64,000 nucleotides of DNA, from NCBI RefSeq assembly GCF_025336525.1, contig NZ_JAOCZP010000003.1:1-64000 (forward strand), in the 5' to 3' direction. Position numbers and translations under genes: made by a program. Shown one piece after another: positions 9,379-17,050 of this stretch. This DNA comes from Chelativorans salis. Lineage in GTDB: Bacteria > Pseudomonadota > Alphaproteobacteria > Rhizobiales > Rhizobiaceae. The notes below the pieces were generated by a model, which was not told where the DNA came from, did no database searches, and was given only the letters and a program-made list of their open reading frames with translations. The number at the start of each line of letters is the position of its first letter. Position 1 is the stretch's first letter.

Positions 9379-9876
9379 GCTACTAAATCTCCACCTCGAG
9401 GCCTTCACGAAAGTATGAGCAGCGTGACGCAGAAAGTGAAGTTGGCCGCAAACCGCGCGCCGCGTTGTCGGTTGGCGAATAACCAGATGCCCGCTTACCA
9501 CCCAAGCCATTCGCTCGTGGGTCTATCTAGGAGCGTCATGGAGGGCTATGGCGTAGACGTAGTTCTCCGTTTCATCGCTCTCTACCCGCCATAGTGCCCT
9601 GAATTTCAACAGTGACAGAAACTGCCACATCGGCCACATAAAAACCCGCCGCCCCTTCCAGCAGCCGGGCGCACGGGGCGCACAAAAAACTCGTCGAAGC
9701 GAGCCGTTGACGTGGGGGCGTACCTAATCGCTAGGTTTGCGCAGATACATGTCACCGAGTTGAGACGGACCGTCAAAATCAGTGATGATGCTGCTCGAAA
9801 CAAATCTGGCTTACGTCTCGTTCAGCAAATCGGCACCGTTTTGGGTGCCGCATATCCCCACCCAAAGGAGGACGAG
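9379..9876. other. Long intergenic stretch
   Basis: About 500 nt between the pseudogene and the HdeA-like gene with no convincing coding sequence on either strand. It is visibly less GC-biased than the flanking operons. The only structure noted is a small hairpin, cggcacc (9831-9837) pairing with ggtgccg (9844-9850), which ends 15 nt before the ribosome binding site of the next gene. Confidence 0.5.
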
Positions 9877-10251
9877 ATGAAGAAGCTTCTCGTAACAACG
9901 ATGTTCTGCGGCGCTCTGGCCATGCCGGCGTTTGCGCAGGACGAAACGACGACATGTGCGGAATTTACGGAGATGGACACCACCGCCCAAACGGAAGCCC
10001 TGGCTTCCATCGAGGGCGCAGGCTCGGCCGATGTCGGTACGGACTCCACAGCCAGCGTGGAGGGTTCCGACGATGACACCGCCTCGGGCACGGCTTCCGG
10101 GGATATGGCAGCGGAAGCGACGGACGATACGATGGACGGCACGGCTGCCGAAGCAGGCACGGAAGTGACCGCATCGGCCGTTGTGGATGCGTGTGCCAAC
10201 AATCCAGACATGCTGGTCGTAGACGCGATCGAGCAGGCCAAGTCCAACTGA
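9877..10251 (+). CDS. HdeA/HdeB-like small periplasmic protein with acidic low-complexity insert
   Basis: A 124-residue exported protein. The signal peptide is MKKLLVTTMFCGALAMPAFA, with cleavage after AFA. Mature ends resemble the acid-stress chaperone HdeA: TTTCAEFTEMDTTAQ near the N terminus and VVDACANNPDMLVVDAI near the C terminus, which supply the two Cys residues that form the family disulfide. Between them is a 60-residue segment almost wholly Ala, Thr, Asp, Gly, Ser and Glu, much longer than in E. coli HdeA. The ATG follows AAAGGAGG. It is monocistronic, with hairpin terminators downstream. The HdeA call rests on short motifs and is moderate; a periplasmic role is firmer. Confidence 0.68.
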   Translation: MKKLLVTTMFCGALAMPAFAQDETTTCAEFTEMDTTAQTEALASIEGAGSADVGTDSTASVEGSDDDTASGTASGDMAAEATDDTMDGTAAEAGTEVTASAVVDACANNPDMLVVDAIEQAKSN

Positions 10252-10267
10252 GACTGATACCGCCAGC

Positions 10268-10292
10268 ACGAGAGGGCGCACCGCCCTCTCGT
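10268..10292 (+). terminator. Hairpin after the HdeA-like gene
   Basis: A perfect 11-bp stem, acgagagggcg (10268-10278) with cgccctctcgt (10282-10292), starts 16 nt after the stop codon. It has no T-tract, so it may be a processing or transcript-stabilising hairpin and the next hairpin the true terminator. Confidence 0.45.
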
Positions 10293-10325
10293 CCGCGATA
10301 GCAACCTGTTTCGCAGCAACAAGAA

Positions 10326-10355
10326 CCCCGCCGCCTGCTAGGACGGCGGGGTTTT
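10326..10355 (+). terminator. Rho-independent terminator
   Basis: Stem ccccgccg (10326-10333) pairs with cggcgggg (10344-10351) and is followed by TTTT. It ends transcription from the HdeA-like gene. Confidence 0.75.
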
Positions 10356-10373
10356 CTCGGCGATCTGGGCTGC

Positions 10374-10400
10374 AAAAAAGCCCCCGCCGAGGCGGGGGCT
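10374..10400 (-). terminator. Rho-independent terminator of the minus-strand unknown gene
   Basis: A 10-bp perfect stem, agcccccgcc (10379-10388) with ggcgggggct (10391-10400). On the minus strand it is followed by a run of six T (10374-10379). It lies 36 nt beyond the stop codon of the gene at 10436-10708 and probably also blocks plus-strand read-through. Confidence 0.8.
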
Positions 10401-10435
10401 ATTTGTGACCTTCGCAGCTTGATACGCTGTAGCTA

Positions 10436-10708
10436 TCAATGCCTCCCGAGCGCCTGATGGGCACGCATTGCAGGAGGCCGCTCAATGATGCTCCTGTCGA
10501 AGGCGATGCTGCCTCCGAACTTGATGATCTCGCGCGAAATCATCAGTTCCAACTCATCATCCGATTGCGCGAGGTCCGGAAAGACAATTCGCGTGCGCCG
10601 GATCATGTCTGCGATTGATACGGCTCTCTCGCCCTTCCGTCTTTCTAGGTAGAGTTTCAGCGCAGCTTGCAGTCTCGGAGGGATAGCCTGTACGCGTCCC
10701 TGTTTCAT
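10436..10708 (-). CDS. Hypothetical protein, 90 residues
   Basis: No family is recognised. The reading frame is well supported: the ATG at 10706-10708 follows an exact AGGAGG, and a strong terminator lies downstream. The protein is soluble and basic at the N terminus (MKQGRVQAIPPRLQAALK). It contains a stretch YLERRKGERAVSIADMIRRTR that could form a helix-turn-helix-like pair, then an acidic helix DLAQSDDELELMISREII. It has no signal peptide or membrane segment. A small DNA-binding or regulatory role is possible, but that is speculation. It is transcribed alone, away from its neighbours. Confidence 0.7.
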   Translation of the reverse strand: MKQGRVQAIPPRLQAALKLYLERRKGERAVSIADMIRRTRIVFPDLAQSDDELELMISREIIKFGGSIAFDRSIIERPPAMRAHQALGRH

Positions 10709-10935
10709 CTGCTGCCTCCTAGGTGAGAAACACGCAGTATGGAACCTGAAAACTGCATATTAGACCCTCTCCGAGGGTAGTGCGAATCAAAAATTGGGCA
10801 ATATCAGCCTCACTGATGCACCTTTCCAAGCTGATAAGTTCCTGGTGCTCGTGGCGCATCCATTCGTTTGGGACAACGGCATCACGGCACCATCAGTTCG
10901 ACGCACATGGCGTTCCTTTCGATGAGGTAAGATTG

Positions 10936-11115
10936 ATGAAGACGAACTCCTGGCCGCGGACGTTACTCATCGTTGCCCTCGCAGCGGCCCTGTCCGGATG
11001 CCAGGTCTTCGGGGCAGCGAAAGCAGTTCGCATCACCGGCGAGACATTCGATGAGGCCGAATGTTTGGCTCGCGACTTCAGGGGTGAAGAACCATGCCCA
11101 AAGTCCAAGTATTGA
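10936..11115 (+). CDS. Small lipoprotein, 59 residues
   Basis: A very short lipoprotein with signal peptide MKTNSWPRTLLIVALAAALSGC and the lipidated Cys at residue 22. The mature part is about 38 residues with two further Cys in the motif ECLARDFRGEEPCP, which could form a disulfide. GAGG lies 8 nt upstream of the ATG; a longer frame from 10780 has no signal-peptide logic. No terminator is obvious. Function is unknown; similar tiny lipoproteins are common in rhizobial envelopes. Confidence 0.65.
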   Translation: MKTNSWPRTLLIVALAAALSGCQVFGAAKAVRITGETFDEAECLARDFRGEEPCPKSKY

Positions 11116-11338
11116 GTCCGCAATAGCCTTCGGCCCTGTGCTGCCTGCGCATCTTCGACCGTTGGTTCAGAGTCCGACCCGGCGAAGCCTAACCGCCGAT
11201 GAAGAACCCGCCACGGCGCGCGAAATTCTAGAGCGGCTATGCGCCTGAAACTTGCCGATGACTAGGTTAGAGAGTCTCTCCCACTACAGCGACCACTCGC
11301 TCTGTTGGCCCAATGCGACCACCCTTTATGGCTGCACG

Positions 11339-11365
11339 AAAAAGGCCGCCAAGGTGGCGGCCTTT
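11339..11365 (-). terminator. Bidirectional rho-independent terminator
   Basis: A 10-bp stem, aaaggccgcc (11341-11350) with ggcggccttt (11356-11365). The A-run 11339-11343 gives a T-tract on the minus strand. It serves the glycine-zipper gene ending at 11392. Confidence 0.75.
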
Positions 11366-11391
11366 ATTGCGTTCCACAGGGCCGATGGTGA

Positions 11392-11688
11392 TCAATAATT
11401 GCAGGGGGCGGTGTAGATGCTGCCATCTGCTGCCTGATAGCGGCAAAGCTCCTGGCTTTGACGTCGCGGCGCAGTCGCCGATCCGATGACACCGCCGAGG
11501 ATCGCGCCGCCTGCGGCTCCGGCAAGGGTGCTCTTCGTGTCACGTCCGAGCGCCTGGCCGGCGAGTGCTCCGGCGCCGGCTCCAACCAACGCCCCCGTCC
11601 CCGCGCGCTGCTGCTGTTCGCTCGCACAGCCGGCTAATGCCATCGCCACAAGAATTGCAGAGGCAAGTTTAATCCTGCGAAATTCCAT
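11392..11688 (-). CDS. Glycine-zipper lipoprotein (YMGG-like / 17 kDa surface-antigen type)
   Basis: A 98-residue lipoprotein. The lipobox ALAGC puts the modified Cys at residue 21. The mature protein holds two glycine-zipper hairpins (GTGALVGAGAGALAG and STLAGAAGGAILGGVIG) separated by a short polar turn, a pattern that inserts into or packs against membranes. The C terminus CRYQAADGSIYTAPC has two Cys that may pair. The ATG at 11686-11688 follows GGAGAGAAG. Related proteins are small outer-membrane lipoproteins of unknown role; some link the outer membrane to peptidoglycan. It is transcribed alone. Confidence 0.8.
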   Translation of the reverse strand: MEFRRIKLASAILVAMALAGCASEQQQRAGTGALVGAGAGALAGQALGRDTKSTLAGAAGGAILGGVIGSATAPRRQSQELCRYQAADGSIYTAPCNY

Positions 11689-12048
11689 CGTGTCTTCTCT
11701 CCATAATATCCCCCACTCCACAAAGAATGCCCGCCACCGTTCCCGGTGGCGGGCGCAGCGGCAGGCTTTGGGATACCCGCCGCATGTTGCTAAGGCCACG
11801 CGATTGAGGCGCAGCTGTGGCGTGTTGGTCAAGCTCCGTTACCTGTAACGGGCATGGCGGGCGCGCTAGGCTAGGCCGCAACCAGATTCTCGGCGAAGAA
11901 CCGGTGGTCATTGACCTTGGCCAGCGCCTTTCCGTATTGGACGCGCTGCCCCTGCTCCGTCCTTGCAGGCCGGTGCTTGTTGATTGGCGGGAACCAGTTT
12001 CCACCTCAGAAGTTTGAGCCGTCACCAGTACAACGGAGACAGACGGAT
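11689..12048. other. Divergent intergenic region with hairpins
   Basis: A 360-nt region between the divergently transcribed glycine-zipper and DUF1236 genes. It has no supported gene. A strong hairpin, gcccgccacc (11729-11738) with ggtggcgggc (11745-11754), and a smaller ccgttac/gtaacgg hairpin (about 11836-11851) are visible. The first is followed on the minus strand by attcttt, so it could attenuate the glycine-zipper transcript. Both promoters should lie here, but no box was clear. Confidence 0.5.
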
Positions 12049-12363
12049 ATGAAAACGCTGACATCCATCACTCTATCAGGCTTCTTACTCGCAGCTGGTG
12101 CCGGTGCGGCATCGGCGCAGAGCGTCGTGATTTCGCCGGAGCAGGAGACGGTAATCCGTGAGTATGTGACGACCCAGGAAATACAGCCCATCGAGGTTCC
12201 GGCCGAGGTGACGATAGAGGTGGGCACCACTCTACCGGAAACGATCGAACTCCGGCCCCTGGAGGTTCCGGAGGCTGAGGTGGAATACCATTACATCGTC
12301 GTGGACAACCGGACCGTCCTCGTCGAACCGCAGACCCGGGAGATCGTTTACATCATCGAATAA
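12049..12363 (+). CDS. DUF1236 domain-containing exported protein
   Basis: A 104-residue secreted protein with signal peptide MKTLTSITLSGFLLAAGAGA ending near SAQ. The mature part matches the DUF1236 pattern: VVISPEQETVIREYV, then a Pro/Glu/Val-rich segment with repeated EVP units, and the closing YHYIVVDNRTVLVEPQTREI. That last motif resembles hydrophilic envelope proteins frequent in Hyphomicrobiales. No biochemical function is known. GGAGAC sits upstream of the ATG. Two hairpins follow the gene. Confidence 0.82.
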   Translation: MKTLTSITLSGFLLAAGAGAASAQSVVISPEQETVIREYVTTQEIQPIEVPAEVTIEVGTTLPETIELRPLEVPEAEVEYHYIVVDNRTVLVEPQTREIVYIIE

Positions 12364-12388
12364 CGTTCAGGAACGCAATTGCACTACG

Positions 12389-12453
12389 AGAAGCCAAAAC
12401 CTCCCATTGGCTTCTGGTGAACGGCCGCTCTCTCGCACAACTGGGAGCGGCCG
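12389..12453 (+). terminator. Two tandem hairpins after the DUF1236 gene
   Basis: agaagcca (12389-12396) pairs with tggcttct (12408-12415), and cggccgctc (12422-12430) pairs with gagcggccg (12445-12453). Neither has a T-tract, so they are only possible terminators or transcript-protecting structures. Confidence 0.35.
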
Positions 12454-12525
12454 CTGGGATTTGCCCAAAATGCGCCGGGTTGCGGTGGCATGGCACGGGC
12501 TCCGGTTATTGTCGGAGTGTTATGG

Positions 12526-12789
12526 ATGTATTCGCGGTTCGTGCTCGCCCTTGGTGCCCTTGCGCTTCTTTCGGGATGCGCCACCATGACGCCTGAAGAG
12601 CGGCGCGCCGCCGACGAGGCGAAGTGCCGCTCCTATGGCTTTACGTCCGGCACCGACGCCTTCGCCGAATGCCTGCAGCGCATCGACCTCGACCGCAGGG
12701 CCGAGTGGCGGGCGCGCAGAATCGAGATGGATCATTGGCACCGGCCGATGGTGATCTACCAGCCGGTCGTCGTCAGGAGGCGCGACTGA
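12526..12789 (+). CDS. Small lipoprotein, 87 residues
   Basis: An envelope lipoprotein: MYSRFVLALGALALLSGC gives a lipidated Cys at residue 18. The mature part is charged and helical, with two Cys in KCRSYGFTSGTDAFAECLQ and an Arg/Glu-rich helix (DLDRRAEWRARRIE). The KCRSYGF...FAECL pattern recurs in small rhizobial lipoproteins of unknown function, recalled but not searched. The internal ATG at 12526 is chosen because GGAG lies 8 nt upstream and the signal peptide starts there; an ATG at 12490 would add 12 residues. It precedes speD by 84 nt. Confidence 0.68.
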   Translation: MYSRFVLALGALALLSGCATMTPEERRAADEAKCRSYGFTSGTDAFAECLQRIDLDRRAEWRARRIEMDHWHRPMVIYQPVVVRRRD

Positions 12790-12873
12790 GACTCGCCCGG
12801 TTGCCAACCTGCGTGTGATAACTATATTCGCGCTTCGACAGATCAGGCACATCTGCTGGTTGGAGGGGACGCC

Positions 12874-13353
12874 ATGGTGCAAGACGCCCTCTTCCAATTG
12901 GGGATGGATTCAGCGCGACTGAACACCGCCCAAACGGAAGATAAAAACGATACGCAAGCGGCTGCAACGGCCGGCGGCGGCAAGGATCATTTCATTGAAA
13001 AGGACGGCGTGGAATGCGCCGGCGCGCATCTGATCGTCGATCTCTACGACGCGAAACGCCTCGACGACCTCGCTTTCATCGAACGAACGCTGATCGATTG
13101 CGTGGAGGCGGCCGGCGCCACGCTTCTGCATATCCATCTCCACCCGTTCGAGCCAAATGGCGGGGTAAGCGGCGTGGCTGTGCTCGCCGAAAGCCACATC
13201 TCGATCCATTCCTGGCCGGAGCGCGCCTATGCCGCGCTCGATGTCTTCATGTGCGGCGATGCCGTGCCGGAACGCTGTATCGAGGTGCTGGAAAAAGCCT
13301 TCCGCCCCGGCCGCCTTGAGGTCAAGGAACTGCTCAGGGGCAAGGAAGCGTGA
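12874..13353 (+). CDS. speD: S-adenosylmethionine decarboxylase proenzyme
   Basis: A 159-residue prokaryotic class 1 AdoMet decarboxylase. It produces the aminopropyl donor for spermidine. Self-cleavage between Glu106 and Ser107 in LAESHISIHSWPE would give the beta chain and the pyruvoyl-bearing alpha chain; His111 is part of that motif. The catalytic Cys lies in DVFMCGDA. The N terminus has about 35 extra residues compared with minimal enzymes, rich in polar residues. It overlaps speE by 4 nt (GTGA), so the two are translationally coupled. Confidence 0.94.
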   Translation: MVQDALFQLGMDSARLNTAQTEDKNDTQAAATAGGGKDHFIEKDGVECAGAHLIVDLYDAKRLDDLAFIERTLIDCVEAAGATLLHIHLHPFEPNGGVSGVAVLAESHISIHSWPERAYAALDVFMCGDAVPERCIEVLEKAFRPGRLEVKELLRGKEA

Positions 13354-14213
13354 GCGGGCGCAAGACCGTTTCGGAGACGCTGCATGAGCACGTGACGCTG
13401 TCCTTTACCGCGGACGAGGTGCTGCACGAGGCGACCGGGCACCACAAGCTCGAACTCGTCCGCAACCGCCTCTTCGGCAAGGTGCTCTTGCTCGACGGTG
13501 CGGTGCAGGTCACCAGCGCCGACGAGTTCATGTATCACGAGATGATGGCCCATGTGCCGCTCATGGCGCACGAGAATCCCGCGGACGTGCTCATCGTGGG
13601 CGGCGGCGATTGCGGGCTTGCCGAGGAGGTGCTGAAGCACGCCCGCGTAAAGGCGCTGACCCAGGTGGAGATCGATGCCTCGGTGCTCGACTTCTCGCGC
13701 CGCCACTTCGCCGAGTTCAACGCCCCGGTCTTTGACGACCCGCGTTTCCACGTCGAGATTGCCGACGGCGCGGAATTCGCGTCGGCAACACAAAGGCGCT
13801 TCGACGTCGTCCTCGTCGATTCCACCGATCCCAGCGGGCCCGGCGCAGCCCTCTTCACGCCGGCGTTCTACGCCAACATCAAGCGCATCCTGAAGCCCGG
13901 CGGCATCGCCGTCACACAAAACGGCGTGCCCTTCCTGCAGAAGCACGAGTTCGTCAGGGGCCTCAGTGCTCTTTCCTCGGTCTTCGCCGTCACGCGCGCA
14001 TATCTCGTTTGCGTGCCCACCTATTTCGGCGGCCATATGATGCTCGGCTGGGCGAGCGAGACAGACGATGCGCTCAACGTGCCGGAGGAAGAGCTGGCGC
14101 GGCGGGCGGCGGGAATCGACACCCGCTATTACACGCCCGCCCACCACCGCGCGTCATTCGTCCTGCCGCGCTATATCGAGGACCTGCTCGCCGAGGCGCA
14201 GGCCCGGCCCTAG
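13350..14213 (+). CDS. speE: Spermidine synthase
   Basis: A 287-residue aminopropyltransferase that makes spermidine from putrescine and decarboxylated AdoMet. The Rossmann-type core shows the nucleotide-binding VLIVGGGDCGLAEEVLKH (about residues 80-97), the acidic VEIDASVLD, and the catalytic VDSTDPSGPGAALF near residue 153. The relatives' signature D(S/T)(T/S)DP is intact. It starts with a GTG that overlaps the speD stop. It converges with the GST gene and the two share 4 nt at their ends. With speD it forms a complete spermidine module. Confidence 0.95.
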   Translation: MSGRKTVSETLHEHVTLSFTADEVLHEATGHHKLELVRNRLFGKVLLLDGAVQVTSADEFMYHEMMAHVPLMAHENPADVLIVGGGDCGLAEEVLKHARVKALTQVEIDASVLDFSRRHFAEFNAPVFDDPRFHVEIADGAEFASATQRRFDVVLVDSTDPSGPGAALFTPAFYANIKRILKPGGIAVTQNGVPFLQKHEFVRGLSALSSVFAVTRAYLVCVPTYFGGHMMLGWASETDDALNVPEEELARRAAGIDTRYYTPAHHRASFVLPRYIEDLLAEAQARP

Positions 14214-14866
14214 GCCGGCGCTTCGCCGCCGGCGGCCATCATCTTCTGGAAGAACGGGATTTGCGCGGCGAGAGCGGCGTCCTTCTCGGCGCTCGCCTTG
14301 TAGGCCGGGCGGCCCGTCGTCCGCGCCACATAGTCGAGGAAGACCGGCCGTTCCGGCAGCGCCTTGAGCATGTTCATGACATAGTTGATGCCGCCGCCGA
14401 GTATCACGTCCGCCAGCGTGAAGCGCTCACCCGCCGCCCACGGCTGGGCCGACAGCTTGCGTTCCAGATTGGCCACCATGTCGTCGTAGAGCCCGAACGG
14501 GTAGTCGTTGCTGATATAGCTGAGCCCATGCACCTTGGCGCAGACGACGGGGTCGAACACTGCGTCGTGGTAGACGAGCGTGCTGAGATAGGCCGCGCGG
14601 TCCGGATCGCCCACCGCCGGCGCAAGGCCCTTCTCGGGAAACGTGTCGCCCAGATAGATGGTGATCGCCGCCCGCTCCGTGACGACGGTGCCGTCATGCT
14701 CGATCGCCGGCACCTTCTTGTTGGGCTGGATCTTCCTGTATGCCTCCGGCGCGCCGCCCTCGCCGCGAATATCGACCAGTTCCATCCGGTACTCGACCCC
14801 CAATTCTTCGAGCAGCCAGAAGATGGTGGACGAGCGGGACCATGGTGCGTGATAGAATTTGAGCAT
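14210..14866 (-). CDS. Glutathione S-transferase family protein
   Basis: A 218-residue cytosolic GST. The N-terminal thioredoxin-like domain has the active-site region YHAPWSRSSTIFWLLEE, with Ser residues in the catalytic position, and the cis-Pro glutathione-binding motif NKKVPAIEHDG followed by ERAAI. The C-terminal all-helical domain holds FTLADVILGGGINY. Substrate is unknown. The ATG follows GGAGAGGAAG. It runs convergently into speE with a 4-nt overlap. Confidence 0.9.
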   Translation of the reverse strand: MLKFYHAPWSRSSTIFWLLEELGVEYRMELVDIRGEGGAPEAYRKIQPNKKVPAIEHDGTVVTERAAITIYLGDTFPEKGLAPAVGDPDRAAYLSTLVYHDAVFDPVVCAKVHGLSYISNDYPFGLYDDMVANLERKLSAQPWAAGERFTLADVILGGGINYVMNMLKALPERPVFLDYVARTTGRPAYKASAEKDAALAAQIPFFQKMMAAGGEAPA

Positions 14867-14956
14867 CTTCCTCTCCTTCGGTTCGATGCGTGCATCCTAA
14901 CAGGATGCTCCTGACAGCTGTCTGTCAGGATGACGTCGTACCCATCTCCCAAACAA

Positions 14957-14984
14957 GAGGGGCGGCCACGCGGGACCGCCCCTC
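14957..14984 (-). terminator. Rho-independent terminator of the BMP transporter operon
   Basis: Stem gaggggcgg (14957-14965) pairs with ccgcccctc (14976-14984). On the minus strand it is followed by ttgttt. It lies 26 nt beyond the stop codon of the substrate-binding protein gene. Confidence 0.75.
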
Positions 14985-15009
14985 CCTGTCACTTTCTGCA
15001 GCGCCGACG

Positions 15010-16095
15010 TCAGTTCGGCAGCTGATCATCCACGCCTTCAACATAAAAATTCATGCCAAGCAGCGTGCCATCGTCCGTCACCTCACCCTCGGCAAGCCAC
15101 GATGTGCCGTCCTGCTTGTTGACGGGGCCGGTGAAGGGATGAAACTCGCCGGAGCGGATCTTCTCTTCCGTCTCCTCGGCGAGCGCCTTCACGTCGTCGG
15201 GCATGTTGGTGTAGGGCGCCATCACGACGTGGCCTTCGGCAAGGCCGGCCCAGACGTCGACCTGCTCCCACGTGCCGTCACGAACCGCCTTTACGCGCTC
15301 GACATAGTACGGCCCCCAGTCATCGACGATGGAGGTGAGCTGAGTCTCTGGGCCGAACTCGATCATGTCGGAGGCCTGGCCGAAGGCCTTGATGCCGCGC
15401 TCGGCCGCCACCTGCATCGGCGCGGTGGAGTCGGTGTGCTGGGTAATGATGTCGACGCCCTGGTCGATCAGTGCCTTGGCGGCATCGGCTTCCTTGCCGG
15501 GGTCGAACCAGGTGTTGGCCCACACCACCTTCACCTTGAAGTCGGGATCGATCGACTGGGCGCCGAGCATGAAGGCGTTGATGCCCATCACCACTTCCGG
15601 GATCGGGAAGGAGGCGATGTAGCCGGCTACGCCCGCCTCGGACATTTTGGCGGCGATCACGCCCTGAATGTAGCGGCCTTCATAGAAGCGCGAATTATAG
15701 GTGGCGACGTTCGGGTGCTCGCGCTTGTAGCCGGTCGCATGCTCGAACTTCACGTCCGGGAACTTCGCTGCCACCTTGTTTGTGGGGTCCATGTAGCCGA
15801 AGGAGGTGGTGAAGATGATGTCGCATCCCGAGCGAGCGAAGCGTTCGATGGCGCGCTCGGCATCCGCACCTTCCGGCACGCTTTCGAGATACGCTGTCTC
15901 AACATCGTCTCCCAGCTCCTCCTCGACCTGCAGCAGGCCCTGGTGATGCTGGTAGCTCCAGCCGAAATCGCCGATCGGCCCGACATAGATGAAGCAGGCC
16001 TTGGTCGGATCGTCCTGCGCCTGTGCCGTGCCGGCGGCCGCAAGCCCCAGCACGGCGGCGGCCGTCAGTGCCAGAAATGTCTTTTTCGTTCTCAT
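15010..16095 (-). CDS. BMP/PnrA-family substrate-binding protein of a nucleoside ABC importer
   Basis: A 361-residue periplasmic binding protein. The signal peptide is MRTKKTFLALTAAAVLGLAA, cleaved near AQA. The BMP signature is seen in KACFIYVGPIGDFGWSYQHHQG and in IIFTTSFGYMDPTNKVAAKFPDVKFEHATGY. Characterised relatives bind purine nucleosides; some bind other small ligands such as vitamins. It is the last gene of a four-gene minus-strand operon and is preceded by AGGAAGAGGAC. A terminator follows. The nucleoside assignment is by family, not proven. Confidence 0.9.
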   Translation of the reverse strand: MRTKKTFLALTAAAVLGLAAAGTAQAQDDPTKACFIYVGPIGDFGWSYQHHQGLLQVEEELGDDVETAYLESVPEGADAERAIERFARSGCDIIFTTSFGYMDPTNKVAAKFPDVKFEHATGYKREHPNVATYNSRFYEGRYIQGVIAAKMSEAGVAGYIASFPIPEVVMGINAFMLGAQSIDPDFKVKVVWANTWFDPGKEADAAKALIDQGVDIITQHTDSTAPMQVAAERGIKAFGQASDMIEFGPETQLTSIVDDWGPYYVERVKAVRDGTWEQVDVWAGLAEGHVVMAPYTNMPDDVKALAEETEEKIRSGEFHPFTGPVNKQDGTSWLAEGEVTDDGTLLGMNFYVEGVDDQLPN

Positions 16096-16135
16096 TCCGT
16101 TTGTCCTCTTCCTGTTGCCTGTGGCGCCTTCCCGT

Positions 16136-17050
16136 CTAGCGTTCCGGCACGAATGGGCGCCCCAGCGATGCCGGCGTGTTCATCATGGTCAGTCTCCGGT
16201 TACGCGAGATTATGACAAGAACGGCGATCGTCGCCAGATAGGGAAGCGAAGATAATAGCTGGGAGGGGATCGCCATGCCCTGCGCCTGGGCGTGGAGTTG
16301 GCCGATGGTCACGCCGCCGAAGAGATAGGCACCGGCCACCACCCGCCACGGCCGCCACGAAGCGAAGACGACCAGCGCCAGCGCGATCCAGCCGCGCCCA
16401 GCGGTCATGTTCTCCACCCATTGCGGCGTATAGACCAGCGACAGATAGGCGCCGGCAAGACCCGCGCACGCCCCGCCGAACATGACTGCCAGATAGCGCA
16501 CGGCGACCACGTTGATGCCCTGAGCATGGGCCGAAGTGTGATTGTCCCCAACCGCGCGCAGCATCAGCCCGGCGCGCGTGGCGAAGAGGAAATAGGCGAC
16601 CGCCGCCGTCAGAAGAAGCGAGACGTAGAAAAGCGGGTCCTGGCCGAACAGGAGCCGCCCGACGAAGGGCAGGTCGGAAAGGAAGGGAATGTCGATGCGG
16701 CCGAGCTTCAATCCCGGCCGGCCGACGAACCCCTCGCCCAGCATGCCCGACAGGCCGAGCCCGAACAGCGTCAGCGCCAGGCCGGTCGCCACCTGATTGG
16801 TGACCAGCGACAGCGTGAGGAAGCCGAAGATGAGCGCAAAGGCAGCTCCCACCAGGATTGCCGCGAACACGCCGATCCAGACCGAGCCGGTCGTCAGCGC
16901 CACGGCAAAGCCGCTGATGGCGCCCATGATCATCATGCCCTCGACACCGAGATTGAGGACGCCCGAGCGTTCCACGACCAGTTCGCCCATGGCAGCGATG
17001 AGGAGCGGCGTCGCCGCTGTCGCGATGGTGATAAGGATCGATTCAAGCAT
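16136..17050 (-). CDS. Inner-membrane permease of a BMP-type ABC importer
   Basis: A 304-residue multi-spanning protein of the BPD_transp_2 (branched-chain/nucleoside) permease family, with about 8-10 hydrophobic segments. The family landmark GVLNLGVEGMMIMGA is at about residues 31-45, and the cytoplasmic coupling loop near LRAVGDNHTSAHAQGIN (about residue 180) should contact the ATPase. It overlaps the second permease gene by 8 nt and precedes the binding-protein gene by 40 nt. Both permeases would form a heterodimer. Confidence 0.92.
   Translation of the reverse strand: MLESILITIATAATPLLIAAMGELVVERSGVLNLGVEGMMIMGAISGFAVALTTGSVWIGVFAAILVGAAFALIFGFLTLSLVTNQVATGLALTLFGLGLSGMLGEGFVGRPGLKLGRIDIPFLSDLPFVGRLLFGQDPLFYVSLLLTAAVAYFLFATRAGLMLRAVGDNHTSAHAQGINVVAVRYLAVMFGGACAGLAGAYLSLVYTPQWVENMTAGRGWIALALVVFASWRPWRVVAGAYLFGGVTIGQLHAQAQGMAIPSQLLSSLPYLATIAVLVIISRNRRLTMMNTPASLGRPFVPER

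Noticed and set aside
8681-12873. Integrated island with a duplicated tRNA-Ser 3' end
   Set aside because: No copy of the tRNA 3' sequence and no integrase gene could be seen in this interval, so only the compositional impression remains.
12790-12873. Polyamine- or SAM-responsive riboswitch before speD
   Set aside because: The 84-nt gap is too short and shows no recognisable SAM-II or similar pseudoknot core.
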